DNA of 63,565 bases from Vibrio rotiferianus CAIM 577 = LMG 21460 (GCF_002741985.1 NZ_APHW01000110.1:1-63565); one strand, 5' to 3'. Positions 15,433 to 25,916 are shown, numbered from the stretch's first letter. Program-made: numbers and translations. The notes: generated from the sequence alone by a model not told the origin.

Positions 15433-16035
15433 TTAAGCCTTTGGATAAAAGACCAACTTATCCCCTTCCACCATCACACAATCCATACCTGCAGCGTGAG
15501 CGGCTTTCTTGCCTAACTCGGTATCTTCAAACACCACACAGTCTTGTGCTCCTAAACCAAGCTGATCTGCGGCCATTAGAAAAGTGTCGGGGAAAGGCTT
15601 ATGATTTTCTACGTCTGTCGCGGTTACCACGGCGTTAAGCTTCTTCAAGATGCCTGCTTTAGCTAATAGACGCAGTGCACTTTCACGTTGGCTACCTGTA
15701 CCTACTGCAATTTTCTTATGGCCAAGATGCTCATCCAAAACGATATTCGTGCATGAAATGATTTCACCGTGTTGTTCCATTTCAGCAAACGTGTCCATTT
15801 TAAAACGCGACACAGCTTTAGGATCGAGAGATAAACCATGCTGGCGGTTCACTTCACCGACAATTTTGAAACTTGGCATTCCCCCTAAACTGTGAAGCCA
15901 ATCTTGGTGGAATGGAAAGTTAAAACGATCTGCCGTTGCTTGCCAAGCCGCTAAATGCGCTGGCATGGTATCAATTAAAGTGCCGTCCATATCAAAAATC
16001 AGGCCTTTGTAGGGGCTTAAATCAATCGTGTTCAT
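15433..16035 (-). CDS. HAD-superfamily sugar phosphatase (YqaB-like)
   Basis: About 200 aa from ATG 16033-16035. HAD motifs are clear: motif I FDMDGTLIDT, motif II VGTGSQ, motif III lysine in NHKPFPDTF, motif IV VFEDTELG. The cap is a small helical C1 type, as in beta-phosphoglucomutase and the E. coli fructose-1-phosphatase YqaB, which it resembles in length. It most likely removes phosphate from a small sugar phosphate; the substrate is not certain. Convergent with the FKBP gene, divergent from arfB. Confidence 0.88.
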   Translation of the reverse strand: MNTIDLSPYKGLIFDMDGTLIDTMPAHLAAWQATADRFNFPFHQDWLHSLGGMPSFKIVGEVNRQHGLSLDPKAVSRFKMDTFAEMEQHGEIISCTNIVLDEHLGHKKIAVGTGSQRESALRLLAKAGILKKLNAVVTATDVENHKPFPDTFLMAADQLGLGAQDCVVFEDTELGKKAAHAAGMDCVMVEGDKLVFYPKA

Positions 16036-16112
16036 CGCTATTCTTCTACTTTTACATTTCAATATGGTAATTTATCAGTCATCGCTGTAACCCCTATTGG
16101 CATTTATCAAAT

Positions 16113-16526
16113 ATGCTCAAAATTTCGAACTCTGTCACAATTCAAGACTGGGAAATCCAACTTGCTCCCATAAGAGCTCAAGGTTCTGGCGGTCAAAACG
16201 TTAATAAGGTATCGTCCGCGATACATTTACGCTTTGACGTACATCATTCCACGCTTCCCCAATTCTACAAAGATCGCTTACTAGCTATGTCTGACAGTAG
16301 AATATCAAAGGAAGGAGTGGTGGTAATTAAAGCGCAAACGTACCGGACACAAGAGCAGAATCGAGAAGATGCACTGAATAGATTAGCTGCCCTGATTCAA
16401 TCTGCGAGTCATCAACAAAAGAAGCGAATATCGACTAAGCCAACAAGAGCTTCACAACGACGCCGCTTAGATAATAAAACCAAACATGCGGTCAAAAAAG
16501 AACACCGAAAAAAGGTGTCATTCTAA
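16113..16526 (+). CDS. arfB: ArfB (YaeJ), alternative ribosome-rescue peptidyl-tRNA hydrolase
   Basis: A 137-aa protein with the RF-1-like catalytic block RAQGSGGQNVNK, where GGQ hydrolyses peptidyl-tRNA, and a basic C-terminal tail (RRRLDNKTKHAVKKEHRKK) that fits the empty mRNA channel of stalled ribosomes. This is the ArfB architecture; it lacks the codon-reading domain of release factors. In E. coli arfB lies next to yaeQ; here yaeQ is 4 kb away on the same strand. The ribosome-binding site is poor, as expected for a lowly expressed rescue factor. Confidence 0.94.
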   Translation: MLKISNSVTIQDWEIQLAPIRAQGSGGQNVNKVSSAIHLRFDVHHSTLPQFYKDRLLAMSDSRISKEGVVVIKAQTYRTQEQNREDALNRLAALIQSASHQQKKRISTKPTRASQRRRLDNKTKHAVKKEHRKKVSF

Positions 16527-16604
16527 AACGTCAAAAGCTAGAGCCATTACATTTAAAGACCAGCATAGGTCTCGATTTTTAGTCAATTATTCAGGATTAA
16601 CATT

Positions 16605-18374
16605 ATGACTATTAGGCAAAAGCTCTATTCATTGGGCATCATCGCTATTTTAGGTATCATTACCCTCTTAGGCACCTCGTCACATTTTGCTGAACAAAGC
16701 AAAGAACTTAACCACGCCATTAAGCTAGTGGGCGACTTAGAAATCAGACTCTTAAACTTACGTCGCAATGAAAAGGACTTTCTATTAAGAAGTAATGCCA
16801 AATATCTTGGCAAGTTTGACCAAAACGTCGAGCAGTTTGTCATTGTGGAAAATGAGCTCGCTCATATTTTGCAATCTCATCAACTCCCTTCTAGCCAACA
16901 ATTTAAGCAAGACTTATTTACCTATCAGAAAGATTTTCAAATCTTAGTGTCTGCTTTTAAGAAGCTTGGCCTAAACAACGAGCAAGGCTTATTGGCTTCC
17001 TATTCACATGCCCTTGAAAAGGCAGAGAAATATGCAACCAATGAGCAACTTTTATCTCTTCTCAAATTTGACCAATTGGTTCAAGCTGGTGAAGTCAATA
17101 CATCATTAGTATCGGGTATCGATAAGGTAGAGCTTCTTAGCGCCGCTCAAGCCGTTGCTAGCCAAAGACAACTGATTGGGGTTTCATACAACAAGGGCTT
17201 GCTCGGTGAAACTCGCTCAGCCTCTCACGCAGTTGAAGAGCAGTTCAAGAATTTCTCTAGTGCTTTAACGAAAGCTTATTCAGACCGTGAAGCTCAGATG
17301 ACGCTAATAAAGCAAGGAACAAGCGTTGTTATCTTAGCGATGATTGCATTGATCATACTGCAAATTTCTCGCTCCATTAACTCTCGTGTTGCAACCTTAC
17401 TTACCACCATCAAGTCTATCAGTGAAACTAACGACATGGGTATTCGTTCTACGCTAGAAGGAAAGGACGAGCTGGTATCAATTAGTCATCACCTTAATGA
17501 CTTGTTAGATAAGTTAGAGGTTTTGATTAAAGGAACACAAGAAAAATCGGGCGTTCTTTCATCCAGCACGGATAACATGCATCGCGAGCTTGAAGGCGTT
17601 ATTGAACAGTTCCACAATCAAGCTGACCATACGTCTTCAATGGCGACAGCTGTACAACAAATGGTCGCTACGATCGGTGAAATCTCTCAGAGTACATCTG
17701 TTGCTGTCGAAGGCGTTCACCAAGCTTCAAACAATGCAGAAAGCGGACGCGAAGTCGTTGAGTCAACCGTAACAAATGTTGGTCAGCTAACCGGAATTCT
17801 ATCCAACAGCCAGCAGTCAATTGCATCTCTGAACAGTCATGTTGATAAAATTGGTGGCGCCGTAAATATCATTCAAGAAATTGCAGAACAAACTAACCTA
17901 CTTGCTCTAAACGCTGCTATCGAGGCTGCCCGTGCTGGAGAACAAGGACGAGGATTCGCTGTCGTAGCTGATGAAGTACGTGCGCTTGCAAGCCGTACAC
18001 ACCAATCGACTGAAGAAATCACAAGAGTGGTTTCTGATATTCAGTCTCAGATGTCGACAGTGGTTGCAGACATAGATCAATGTAATGACCAAGGGCAACA
18101 AACTTTGCATGCATCAGAGAAACTAGACTCAAGCCTGCAACAAATCATCACCGATATGCATTCGATTCAAGCGAATTCAGAGCGAATCGCTTCGGCAATT
18201 GAAGAGCAAGGGATTGTGATGAACCAAGTAAGTGAGTCAATCACTGAACTGAATGTTATCTCTGACAATAATATGCGTTCAGCCCAAGAGTGCTTGCAAG
18301 AAGTAGACAGTGTCTCTGCACAAGCCCATGACATGGATGCCGCAGTAGCTGAGTTTAAAACTCGCAATGCTTAA
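16605..18374 (+). CDS. Methyl-accepting chemotaxis protein
   Basis: A 589-aa chemoreceptor: membrane helix at residues 9-28, a helical periplasmic sensor to about 240 with LRRNEKDFLLR, a motif frequent in HBM/four-helix sensors, a second membrane helix at about 243-262, HAMP, and a signalling domain with EIAEQTNLLALNAAIEAA and GRGFAVVADEVR (about residues 425-460). Methylation-type Q/E pairs flank it. No CheR pentapeptide at the end. Ligand unknown. It is monocistronic, followed by a strong terminator. Confidence 0.95.
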   Translation: MTIRQKLYSLGIIAILGIITLLGTSSHFAEQSKELNHAIKLVGDLEIRLLNLRRNEKDFLLRSNAKYLGKFDQNVEQFVIVENELAHILQSHQLPSSQQFKQDLFTYQKDFQILVSAFKKLGLNNEQGLLASYSHALEKAEKYATNEQLLSLLKFDQLVQAGEVNTSLVSGIDKVELLSAAQAVASQRQLIGVSYNKGLLGETRSASHAVEEQFKNFSSALTKAYSDREAQMTLIKQGTSVVILAMIALIILQISRSINSRVATLLTTIKSISETNDMGIRSTLEGKDELVSISHHLNDLLDKLEVLIKGTQEKSGVLSSSTDNMHRELEGVIEQFHNQADHTSSMATAVQQMVATIGEISQSTSVAVEGVHQASNNAESGREVVESTVTNVGQLTGILSNSQQSIASLNSHVDKIGGAVNIIQEIAEQTNLLALNAAIEAARAGEQGRGFAVVADEVRALASRTHQSTEEITRVVSDIQSQMSTVVADIDQCNDQGQQTLHASEKLDSSLQQIITDMHSIQANSERIASAIEEQGIVMNQVSESITELNVISDNNMRSAQECLQEVDSVSAQAHDMDAAVAEFKTRNA

Positions 18375-18412
18375 CTCAGCCTTTCCAATATTGAAGTAAT
18401 CTTAAGCAAAAC

Positions 18413-18449
18413 AAAAAGCCCGAAGCACTCAAATGCTTCGGGCTTTTTT
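18413..18449. terminator. Bidirectional terminator
   Basis: AAAAAGCCCGAAGCA (18413-18427) pairs with TGCTTCGGGCTTTTT from 18434; serves the chemoreceptor and the converging RND pump gene. Confidence 0.92.
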
Positions 18450-18470
18450 CTATCTGAGATAACTCAGTTC

Positions 18471-21400
18471 TTATTCATCATCTAAAGGGACGAGCTTAGT
18501 GTTGCCACCGTGGATTTTCTCGCGTTTTCTCTGTACCAGCGCGTAGAAGCCTGGGATCAGGAAAGTACCCGCCAGAAGCACACACAACAGACCGCCAATT
18601 AGGGAAATACCTAACGAGTTCTGACTTACGTGACCCGCACCGGCTGCGAAGATCAATGGGAAGATACCCAAGATGAACGACCATGATGTCATGTTCACCG
18701 CACGGAAACGAAGCTTACCACCTTGTACCGCGGCGCTGTCGATATCCACATCTTTCTCTTCACGCTCTTGCTTGGCGAATTCCACAATTAGGATTGCGTT
18801 CTTCGCCGCGAGCGCTATGAGCAGGACGAGACCGATCTGAGCGTACAAGTTAAGCGGCGTTCCGGTTAAGTTCAATGCGAGGAAGGAACCTAACGTCGCC
18901 ACTGGCACCACCAGAATGATCGCCAAAGGAATACTCCAACTCTCATACTGCGCCACCATGAACAAGTAGATAAAGATCAATGCCAATGCGAACGCGTAAA
19001 TCGCTTGGTTACCTGCCAATACTTCTTGGTAAGCCATACCCGTCCACTCGTAAGTGTAACCTTGTGGCAGAACTTCAGCCGCGACACGTTCCATTGCTGC
19101 AATCGCGTCACCACTTGAATAACCCGGTGCAGGCTGACCTTGAATAATGGCACTGCGGTACATGTTATAACGCCATGCAACATCTGGCTCAAACACCTGT
19201 TCGTAGCTCACTAATGTACTCAGTGGTACCATATCGCCACTTGAAGAACGCACGTGGAAACGCTCAAGATCTTCCATACTGCTGCGGTGTTCGCTGTCTG
19301 CTTGCATGGTCACACGGAAGTTCTTACCAAACATGGTGAAGTCGTTCACGTATAGCGAACCAAGGTTACCTTGCAATGTTTGGAAGATTGACGACAGTGG
19401 AATACCTAATTGTTGCGCTTTCTCACGGTCAATATCGACATAGTAATGCGGTACATTTGCACGGAAGGTACTGAAGGTATATGCGATTTCTGGCGCTTGG
19501 TTAGCCGCCTGAATCATTTCACCCATTACCATCGACAAATCAGTACGGCTACGACCTAACGTGTCCTCAAGTACAAATTCAAAGCCTGAGGCTGCGCCCA
19601 TACCCGGAACGGCAGGAGGTCCCATCGCAAATACTATCGCTTGCGGCAGTTCCATCGCAGCACGACCGTTGATGCGGTTTGCAATTGCGTTAGCAGCATG
19701 TTCACCGTCAAGGGAGTTACGCGTATCCCAATCATGCAGTTTGATAAACAGAGACGCACCGTTTGATGCTGCGGCACCCGTCATGAATGAGTAACCATTC
19801 GCAACCGTCACACCATCAACACCCGGTTCTTGCTCAACCATCTTCATCAGTTCATTAGTCACTTCCTCAGTACGGGAAAGAGACGCAGAGTCCGGAAGTT
19901 GCACGTTCACCAACAAAATGCCTTTATCTTCTTGAGGTACAAACGCCGTAGACGTTGTTTTCGCGAAGAAAGTTACTGCGGCAACCGCGACGACGAAGAA
20001 AGCAATCAGCAACATAGACTTCTTGACCAAGAAGCCAGCGATCTGACCGTAGCGCGCTGTTACGCGCTCTAGACCGCGGTTGAACGCTTGGAACCAGTTT
20101 GCCGTGTTACCACCACCCTGCTTCAACACCAACGAACATAGTGCTGGAGACAGCGTTAATGCGTTAATAGACGAGATAACTACCGAGATACAGATCGTCA
20201 ATGCGAACTGACGGTACATGATGCCGGTAATCCCCGGAAGCATGGCTACTGGTAGGAATACCGCCAATAGAACCAAGGTCGAGGTAATGATTGGACCCGT
20301 TACTTCTTTCATCGCCAGCAAAGTGGCTTTGCGTGGTGAAATGGTTGGGTCTTTCGCCATGGTGGTATCGACGTTTTCGATAACCAGAATCGCGTCATCT
20401 ACCACGATACCGATAGCAAGGATCAAACCAAACAGAGTTACTGTGTTTATAGTAAAGCCTGTTGCCTGCATGATGGCGAATGTACCGATAAGCGATACCG
20501 GAATTGCAACAACAGGAATCAAGGTTGCGCGCGCACTACCTAGGAACAGGTAAGTTACTGCGATTACCAATAAGATCGCTTCAATCAACGTCTTCACTAC
20601 GCCCTTGATCGACTCAGCAACGAACACAGTGGTATCGTAACTGGTCTCGTAAGCCATGCCTTCAGGGAAGTTAGTGCTTAGGCGCTCAAGCAAGTCCATG
20701 ACCGCTTGACCGCTTTCCAATGCGTTTGCATCCGATTGAAGTGACAGAGCAACGATAGACGCATCTTGACCACGGAACTTACCGTTACCGTCATAGAACT
20801 TCTTGCCAAGCTCAACACGAGCGACGTCTTTTAGGTATACCGTAGAGCCATCTGGATTTGCACGAAGTACCACATCCTCAAACTCGCTCACGCTCTCAAG
20901 ACGACCTTTGGTCACCAAGTTAAACTGAACTTCTTGAGGATTATTGTATGGCGCAGCACCGATACGACCAGCTGCCACCTGCACGTTCTGCTCAGCCAGT
21001 GCCGCATAAACATCGGTTGTTGTGAGATTCAGGTTAGCCATTTTTTCAGGATCTAACCAAACACGCATTGCGTATTCACCACCGCCGATTACGTTTACTT
21101 CACTGATACCTTTAACACGCGCCAGCTGGTCTTTTACGTTCAGGTTGATGTAGTTGATAAGGAACTTGTCATCGTACTTACCATCAGGTGAGTAGAAGTT
21201 CAAAACCATCAACAAGTCAGGAGAACGCTTTTTCACCGTTACACCGACCATGCGCACTTCTTGAGGCAGTTTAGACTCAATCTGTGATACACGGTTTTGC
21301 ACGTTAACCTGCGCCATATCTGGGTCAGTACCCACATCGAAGGTTACGTTTAGGCTGTAAGAACCATCATTCGCGCTCTTTGAAGACATGTAAATCATGT

Positions 21401-21622
21401 TTTCAACGCCGTTCACTGAGGTTTCTATTGGGTCGCTATCGCCTGCTCCACAACCTCAGCACTTGCACCCGTATAGAATGCGGTCACGCTCACCGATGGT
21501 GGACTGATTTTAGGGTATTCAGCAACAGGCAAGATCGCTAATGAGATGGCACCTGCCAACGTCAATATGATCGAAATAACCAGCGCGAATTTGGGTCTTT
21601 GAATAAAGAAACGACTTAACAT
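18471..21622 (-). pseudogene. RND efflux pump, inner-membrane (AcrB/HAE1) subunit, one-base frameshift
   Basis: One RND transporter split into two frames: 65 residues from MLSRFFIQRPKFALVIS (21622) and 981 residues to 18471. With one base added the length is 1050 aa, as in AcrB. The slip is at 21430-21432: the coding strand has GCGACCCAATAG where ..ATPIETSVNGVENM.. needs CCCC. Family features are intact: GIVVDDAILVIEN with the paired proton-relay aspartates in the fourth helix, and duplicated periplasmic porter domains. It should expel drugs or bile-like compounds with the adaptor gene 8 nt upstream and a TolC encoded elsewhere. As read, the pump is not made; sequencing error is possible. Confidence 0.88.
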
Positions 21623-21630
21623 ACCGCCTC

Positions 21631-22760
21631 CTACTGTTTGTTTTCAGCAGGTGATTGAATACGTACTTCTACACCGTTACGCACACGTTGCAGACCTTGG
21701 GTAATCACTGTGTCGCCCTTATTTAAACCTTCTTTGATGATGATGCCCTGCTCGACTTGTGATCCAAGCTCTACGTTACGACGTTCTGCTACGTTGCCTT
21801 CCGTCATCACCATGGCGAAGTCACCTTCAAGATCCGTTTGCACTGCGCGACGAGGAATGACAATCACGTCTTTCGCGTCCTTGTCACGAAGGTTTACTTT
21901 AATGTGCTGACCGGGAAGCAGCTTTTGATCTGGGTTTGGTACCAATGCGCGCATCGCGATCGTACCGGTTTGCGTATTAATTCGGTTACCTAAAAAGTCC
22001 AATTGACCTAGATGTTCGAAGTACTCGCCGTTTTCCAGTTCAAGTTGAACCTCAACACCACTCGACTCTGCACTTCCGTCACCCTTGATACCATCCATAC
22101 CAAGATTTAAGCGTTCACGCTCACTCACGCTGAATGAGGTATGCACTGGGTCTAGGCTCACTAATGTAGTCAGAATGCCAGAAGACGGTGAAAGCAGATC
22201 ACCTGTACTCACTTTACTATCACTGATTCGGCCACTAAATGGGGCACGAATTTGAGTGTAAGAAAGGTTTACTTCCGCAAGCTTAAGCTGAGCGTTTGCC
22301 GCTTCAAGCTCAGCTCGCGCGCCAAGTAACGTCGCCGTCAACGCATCGAACTCAGATTGGGAAATACTGCCACGTGGCAACAAGTTTTTACCACGTTGAT
22401 GGTCGAGCTCTGCTTTCTTAAGCGCCGCTTTTGCCTGCGCTAGCGCTGCTTTTGCACTCGCCACTTGCGCTTCGAAAGAAGAAGGCTCGATGGAGTACAA
22501 CAACTGTCCTTTTTCAACCATCTGACCTTCATCAAAATGGCGCGCTTCAAGATAGCCGGAAACTTGTGCCGTGATATTCGTATCTTCTACTGCTTCAATG
22601 CGACCGATGTAAGACTTGCTCGGTTGGTAGTCGATAATTGCGACATCTTGAGTCACAACAAGAGGAGCTTGTCCCCCCCCTTCTGGGCGTTGGTTGCTTC
22701 TCCGCATCCCGCGAGGATAGCTGTTGCCGCCATTAGTGCGACGAGTGGTTTCTTTTGCAT
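21631..22760 (-). pseudogene. RND efflux membrane-fusion (AcrA/HlyD-like) lipoprotein, frameshifted in a G8 tract
   Basis: The adaptor's true start is ATG 22758-22760: MQKKPLVALMAATAILAGCG, a lipoprotein signal with lipobox LAGC. That frame runs into eight G (22673-22680) and leaves the adaptor frame, which resumes as GQAPLVVTQDVAI and ends at 21631. Nine (or six) G would join them (about 376 aa). An open frame from 22707 exists but begins with out-of-frame residues and no signal. The adaptor has a barrel-sandwich hybrid (ITAQVSGYLEARHFDEGQMV), a helical hairpin and a beta-barrel domain. It bridges the RND pump to an outer-membrane channel. Confidence 0.87.
22673..22680. repeat. Homopolymeric C8/G8 tract in the efflux adaptor gene
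   Basis: Eight C on the plus strand (eight G on the coding strand), shortly after the lipobox codon. Tracts of this length slip during replication; frame is restored by 9 or 6. Confidence 0.9.
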
Positions 22761-23100
22761 GTATATACCGTCTTTATAGAACAGGATTCATTTGAAAATA
22801 CCCTAACCTTACAGGTGACTTTGTCCGAAAACTTTAAGAAGAAAAATCTAAAGTGTTGCAAAGTGTAAGGGTATGAAACGACTCGCAATCAGAGTGATAA
22901 TAGGCCCACAAATATTACAACCATGTAAAGACCCGTTGTTTTTCAGCAACAACTGCAAAACGAAGATTATGTGGTTAATTTACTGCCATTTTCAGTTGGC
23001 CTTTACGCAGCAAGTTGTTGTATTGGCGTTTTGACTACTTTTTTTAAATGAATGAGTTATTATGCGAGTAATTCAACGCCTGCTACCTAAGAGGACAAGC
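22761..23100. other. Intergenic region between divergent efflux and deaminase genes
   Basis: The 340 bases contain no supported ORF. Near the efflux side a spaced inverted repeat TACCCTAACCTTACA (22799-22813) and TGTAAGGGTA (22864-22873) flanks the probable promoter and could be an operator. A short frame from ATG 23062 in phase with the deaminase gene has no good ribosome site. Confidence 0.4.
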
Positions 23101-23559
23101 ATGATTTCTAAATGGGAGAAACGTTTTTACCAAATGGCTGAGTTAGTGGCATCTTGGAGTAAAGATCCATCTACGCAAGTTGGCGCGGTAATTACGAAGC
23201 AGAACCGCATTGTATCTGTTGGCTTTAATGGCTATCCACATGGTGTTTCTGACAGTGTGGATACAGATGAGAGAGAATTAAAATATCTGAAAACACTCCA
23301 TGCGGAAGAAAATGCGATTTTATTCTCAAAACGTGATTTGGATGGTTGTGAGATTTGGGTAACGCACTTCCCTTGTCCAAACTGTGCCGCAAAGATCATT
23401 CAAACTGGTATTTCTCGCGTAAGCTGCCCTGAGCAATCGGAAGATTTCTTATCTCGCTGGGGCGACAAGATTCAAGTGAGCCAAGACATGTTCAACCAAG
23501 CAGGTGTAGAAGTGAACTGGCTGCCTATCAATGAAATCGAAGAAAAAAGCGTTCGTTAA
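23101..23559 (+). CDS. dCMP/cytidine deaminase family protein
   Basis: 152 aa from ATG 23101, which has GAGGA at good spacing (an in-frame ATG at 23062 does not). Zinc site of the cytidine deaminase fold: LHAEENAI supplies His and the catalytic Glu, and FPCPNCAAKI the two Cys. The length and the SKDPSTQVGAVI opening match dCMP deaminases, which make dUMP for thymidylate synthesis. Nucleoside specificity is not proven by sequence. A terminator follows. Confidence 0.9.
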   Translation: MISKWEKRFYQMAELVASWSKDPSTQVGAVITKQNRIVSVGFNGYPHGVSDSVDTDERELKYLKTLHAEENAILFSKRDLDGCEIWVTHFPCPNCAAKIIQTGISRVSCPEQSEDFLSRWGDKIQVSQDMFNQAGVEVNWLPINEIEEKSVR

Positions 23560-23622
23560 TCCGTTTTTGGAGTTGATAAATTTCTTAGTCAGGTTTGCTA
23601 GATTCCGCCAAACCAAATAAAT

Positions 23623-23651
23623 AAGCCCAGACATAACGTCTGGGCTTTTGT
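23623..23651. terminator. Bidirectional terminator
   Basis: AAGCCCAGA (23623-23631) pairs with TCTGGGCTT (23639-23647), T-rich after; between the convergent deaminase and pepT genes. Confidence 0.85.
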
Positions 23652-23666
23652 TCATCTAACTCAGAA

Positions 23667-24896
23667 CTAGCCGTGCTTCTTCGCTGTGAGTTCCGCTATT
23701 TTAACGATCACTTGCACCGATTTCTCCATCATTTCGACAGAGATAAACTCATGAATACCGTGGAAATTGTAACCGCCAGTAAAGATGTTCGGACAAGGTA
23801 GGCCCATAAACGACAAACGAGCACCATCAGTACCACCACGGATTGGTTTAATCAGAGGCTCTACATCACATTCTTCCATCGCTTGTTTCGCCAAGTCGAT
23901 GATATGTGGGTATGGCTCAACCATTTCACGCATGTTGTAGTAGCTGTCGGTTAGCTTCAGTTCAACTGAACCGTGCTTCAGCTCGGCATTCATATCATCG
24001 ACTAACTTCTGCATGAAGGCTTTACGATTTTCAAGACCTTCGCGGTCAAAGTCACGAATGATGTAGCCTAGCTCACTGCGAGCCACACCAAGTTCACCAG
24101 ATTTTAGGTGGAAGAAACCTTCGTAGCCTTCTGTGGTTTCTGGCGTTTGATCTTCTGGCATTTGTACTTGGAATTTAGCCGCCAAGTTCATCGCGTTAAC
24201 CAATTTGCCTTTCGCAGTGCCTGGGTGCACGCTTACGCCATGAAAAACAACATCCGCACTGGTTGCATTGAAGTTTTCGTATTCTAACTCACCTTGAGGA
24301 CCACCATCGATGGTGTAAGCCCATTTAGCACCGAATTTCTCAACATCAAACAAGTCTGCACCACGACCGATTTCCTCGTCAGGCGTGAAACCGATACAGA
24401 TATCGCCATGAGGAATTTCTGGGTTCTCAATCAACACAGCAACTGCAGACAGGATCTCAGCAATGCCAGCTTTGTTGTCCGCGCCAAGCAGTGTCGTGCC
24501 ATCTGTTGTTATTAGGTTGTGACCATGAAGCTCGTGCAAATCCGGGTACTGTACTGGAGAAAGCACTTCATCACCCAAGCCAAGCGCGATATCACCACCT
24601 TGGTAATCTTCGATAAATTGAGGGTTCACGTTTTTACCAGAAGCATCTGGAGCGGTATCCATGTGCGCAATAAAACCGATAGCCGGCACTTCGTAATCGA
24701 CGTTAGAAGGGAGCGTTGCCATTAGGTAACCGTTGTCACTGAGCGTCACATTGCTTAAGCCAAGCTCAACCATTTCTTTTTTAAGTTGCTGCGCAAACAC
24801 CAGTTGCCCGCTGCTACTTGGGCAAGCTGTTTCATGGGGATTAGATTGAGTATCAAACGTGACGTAGCGAAGAAATCTATCAACTAAATGCTTCAT
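23667..24896 (-). CDS. pepT: Peptidase T (tripeptide aminopeptidase)
   Basis: 409 aa from ATG 24894-24896 (MKHLVDRFLRYVTFDTQSN), the length of E. coli PepT; the frame reaches further to 24941 without a ribosome site. It is an M20 metallopeptidase: FIAHMDTAPD carries the first zinc His and Asp, GADNKAG the bridging Asp, FTPDEEIGRG the catalytic Glu pair, TIDGG the next Asp, and FHGIHEF the last His. It removes the N-terminal residue from tripeptides in the cytoplasm. Monocistronic. Confidence 0.97.
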   Translation of the reverse strand: MKHLVDRFLRYVTFDTQSNPHETACPSSSGQLVFAQQLKKEMVELGLSNVTLSDNGYLMATLPSNVDYEVPAIGFIAHMDTAPDASGKNVNPQFIEDYQGGDIALGLGDEVLSPVQYPDLHELHGHNLITTDGTTLLGADNKAGIAEILSAVAVLIENPEIPHGDICIGFTPDEEIGRGADLFDVEKFGAKWAYTIDGGPQGELEYENFNATSADVVFHGVSVHPGTAKGKLVNAMNLAAKFQVQMPEDQTPETTEGYEGFFHLKSGELGVARSELGYIIRDFDREGLENRKAFMQKLVDDMNAELKHGSVELKLTDSYYNMREMVEPYPHIIDLAKQAMEECDVEPLIKPIRGGTDGARLSFMGLPCPNIFTGGYNFHGIHEFISVEMMEKSVQVIVKIAELTAKKHG

Positions 24897-25061
24897 AATT
24901 ATTCTCATCGTTTTAGGAAAAGAACACTGCACTGCACACATTAGGTTGTGCGAGAGTCCTATCCAATATAGTTAGATGAGCCATGTTACGCCCCTGCCAC
25001 AATAAGAAATTGCTTTGAATCAGTTTTTCATTGAATAGCATCTTAAGACAAACCTAGACCG

Positions 25062-25916
25062 CTATTGCATTAACTCTTCTGCTAGCTCTCTCCACTCTCT
25101 GATTTCGTTTTGGAAATGCTTCCATTGCTTGCCTGTCATAGACTGAGCGATAGCTAGAGCAAAATCATCAGTCTTGTCTATATTTCGCTCAATTTTCTTA
25201 TTCATCTCTACGCCGTAATAGCTTTCTGGCTGAAACAAAAGATTCATGAACATTCTTTGATAAGTAGAACTATCTTGTTGGCTTTGAAATAATAACTCTA
25301 ACTCAGTATAAATTGATGCTCGGTATGTTCTCCAATCCGTGGTGTTAAGCTCAACATTTTGGGCTAATACTTTCGCTATTTGTTTCTGTTTATTCGTCGT
25401 GGTTCCAATCCAGTTTTCTAGCGCACCCAATGCTGATTCATAAATTATATTCCGGATTTCTTGTTCCGTTTTATCTGCGTATTTTTCGTCTTTTTCATCG
25501 TATTTTTTCTTAACATTTTTAAGAAACTCCTGTTGCTGGTCTTCTGTCAGCAATAAGCTGAGGGAAAACAAGTCTGGGGCCGCTTTGTTTACGACTCTTG
25601 AGTAATGTTCTTTCAAAGCATCTCTATTAGTTTTGAGCTTATCAATAGACAGAGTGTCCTTATTCCAAGACTCTAACTCTTTAAGGTGCGCTATATAACG
25701 GGGTAATTCTTCACTTTTGTGCCACGCAGCCAAGCGGTTAATCCTATCCTCGAGTATTGCCTCTTGCTCTCTGTCTAGCGATACATAATCATCAATGTAG
25801 TCGATTACGAACCAATCAATATTTTTATAAAACAAGGTTTTTGCGCATCCAAATAACAAAGTGCAGATAGTAATAACGAATATAACCCTGAGCTGTGTTT
25901 TGTTAGTACTTAGCAT
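25062..25916 (-). CDS. DUF6279-type lipoprotein
   Basis: 284 aa from ATG 25914-25916, chosen because it places a lipoprotein signal (CTLLFGCAKT) at the N-terminus; the longer frame to 25991 would bury it. The mature protein is highly charged and helical, with YKNIDWFVIDYIDDYVSLD, which I recognise from DUF6279 lipoproteins of gammaproteobacteria. Function unknown. No other gene shares its transcript. Its A+T content is higher than that of the neighbours. Confidence 0.82.
   Translation of the reverse strand: MLSTNKTQLRVIFVITICTLLFGCAKTLFYKNIDWFVIDYIDDYVSLDREQEAILEDRINRLAAWHKSEELPRYIAHLKELESWNKDTLSIDKLKTNRDALKEHYSRVVNKAAPDLFSLSLLLTEDQQQEFLKNVKKKYDEKDEKYADKTEQEIRNIIYESALGALENWIGTTTNKQKQIAKVLAQNVELNTTDWRTYRASIYTELELLFQSQQDSSTYQRMFMNLLFQPESYYGVEMNKKIERNIDKTDDFALAIAQSMTGKQWKHFQNEIREWRELAEELMQ

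Noticed and set aside
22681..22707. Taking the efflux adaptor as an intact gene starting at 22707
   Set aside because: The first residues (MRRSNQRPEGG) come from reading the signal-peptide region out of frame; the true lipoprotein signal is in another frame from 22760.
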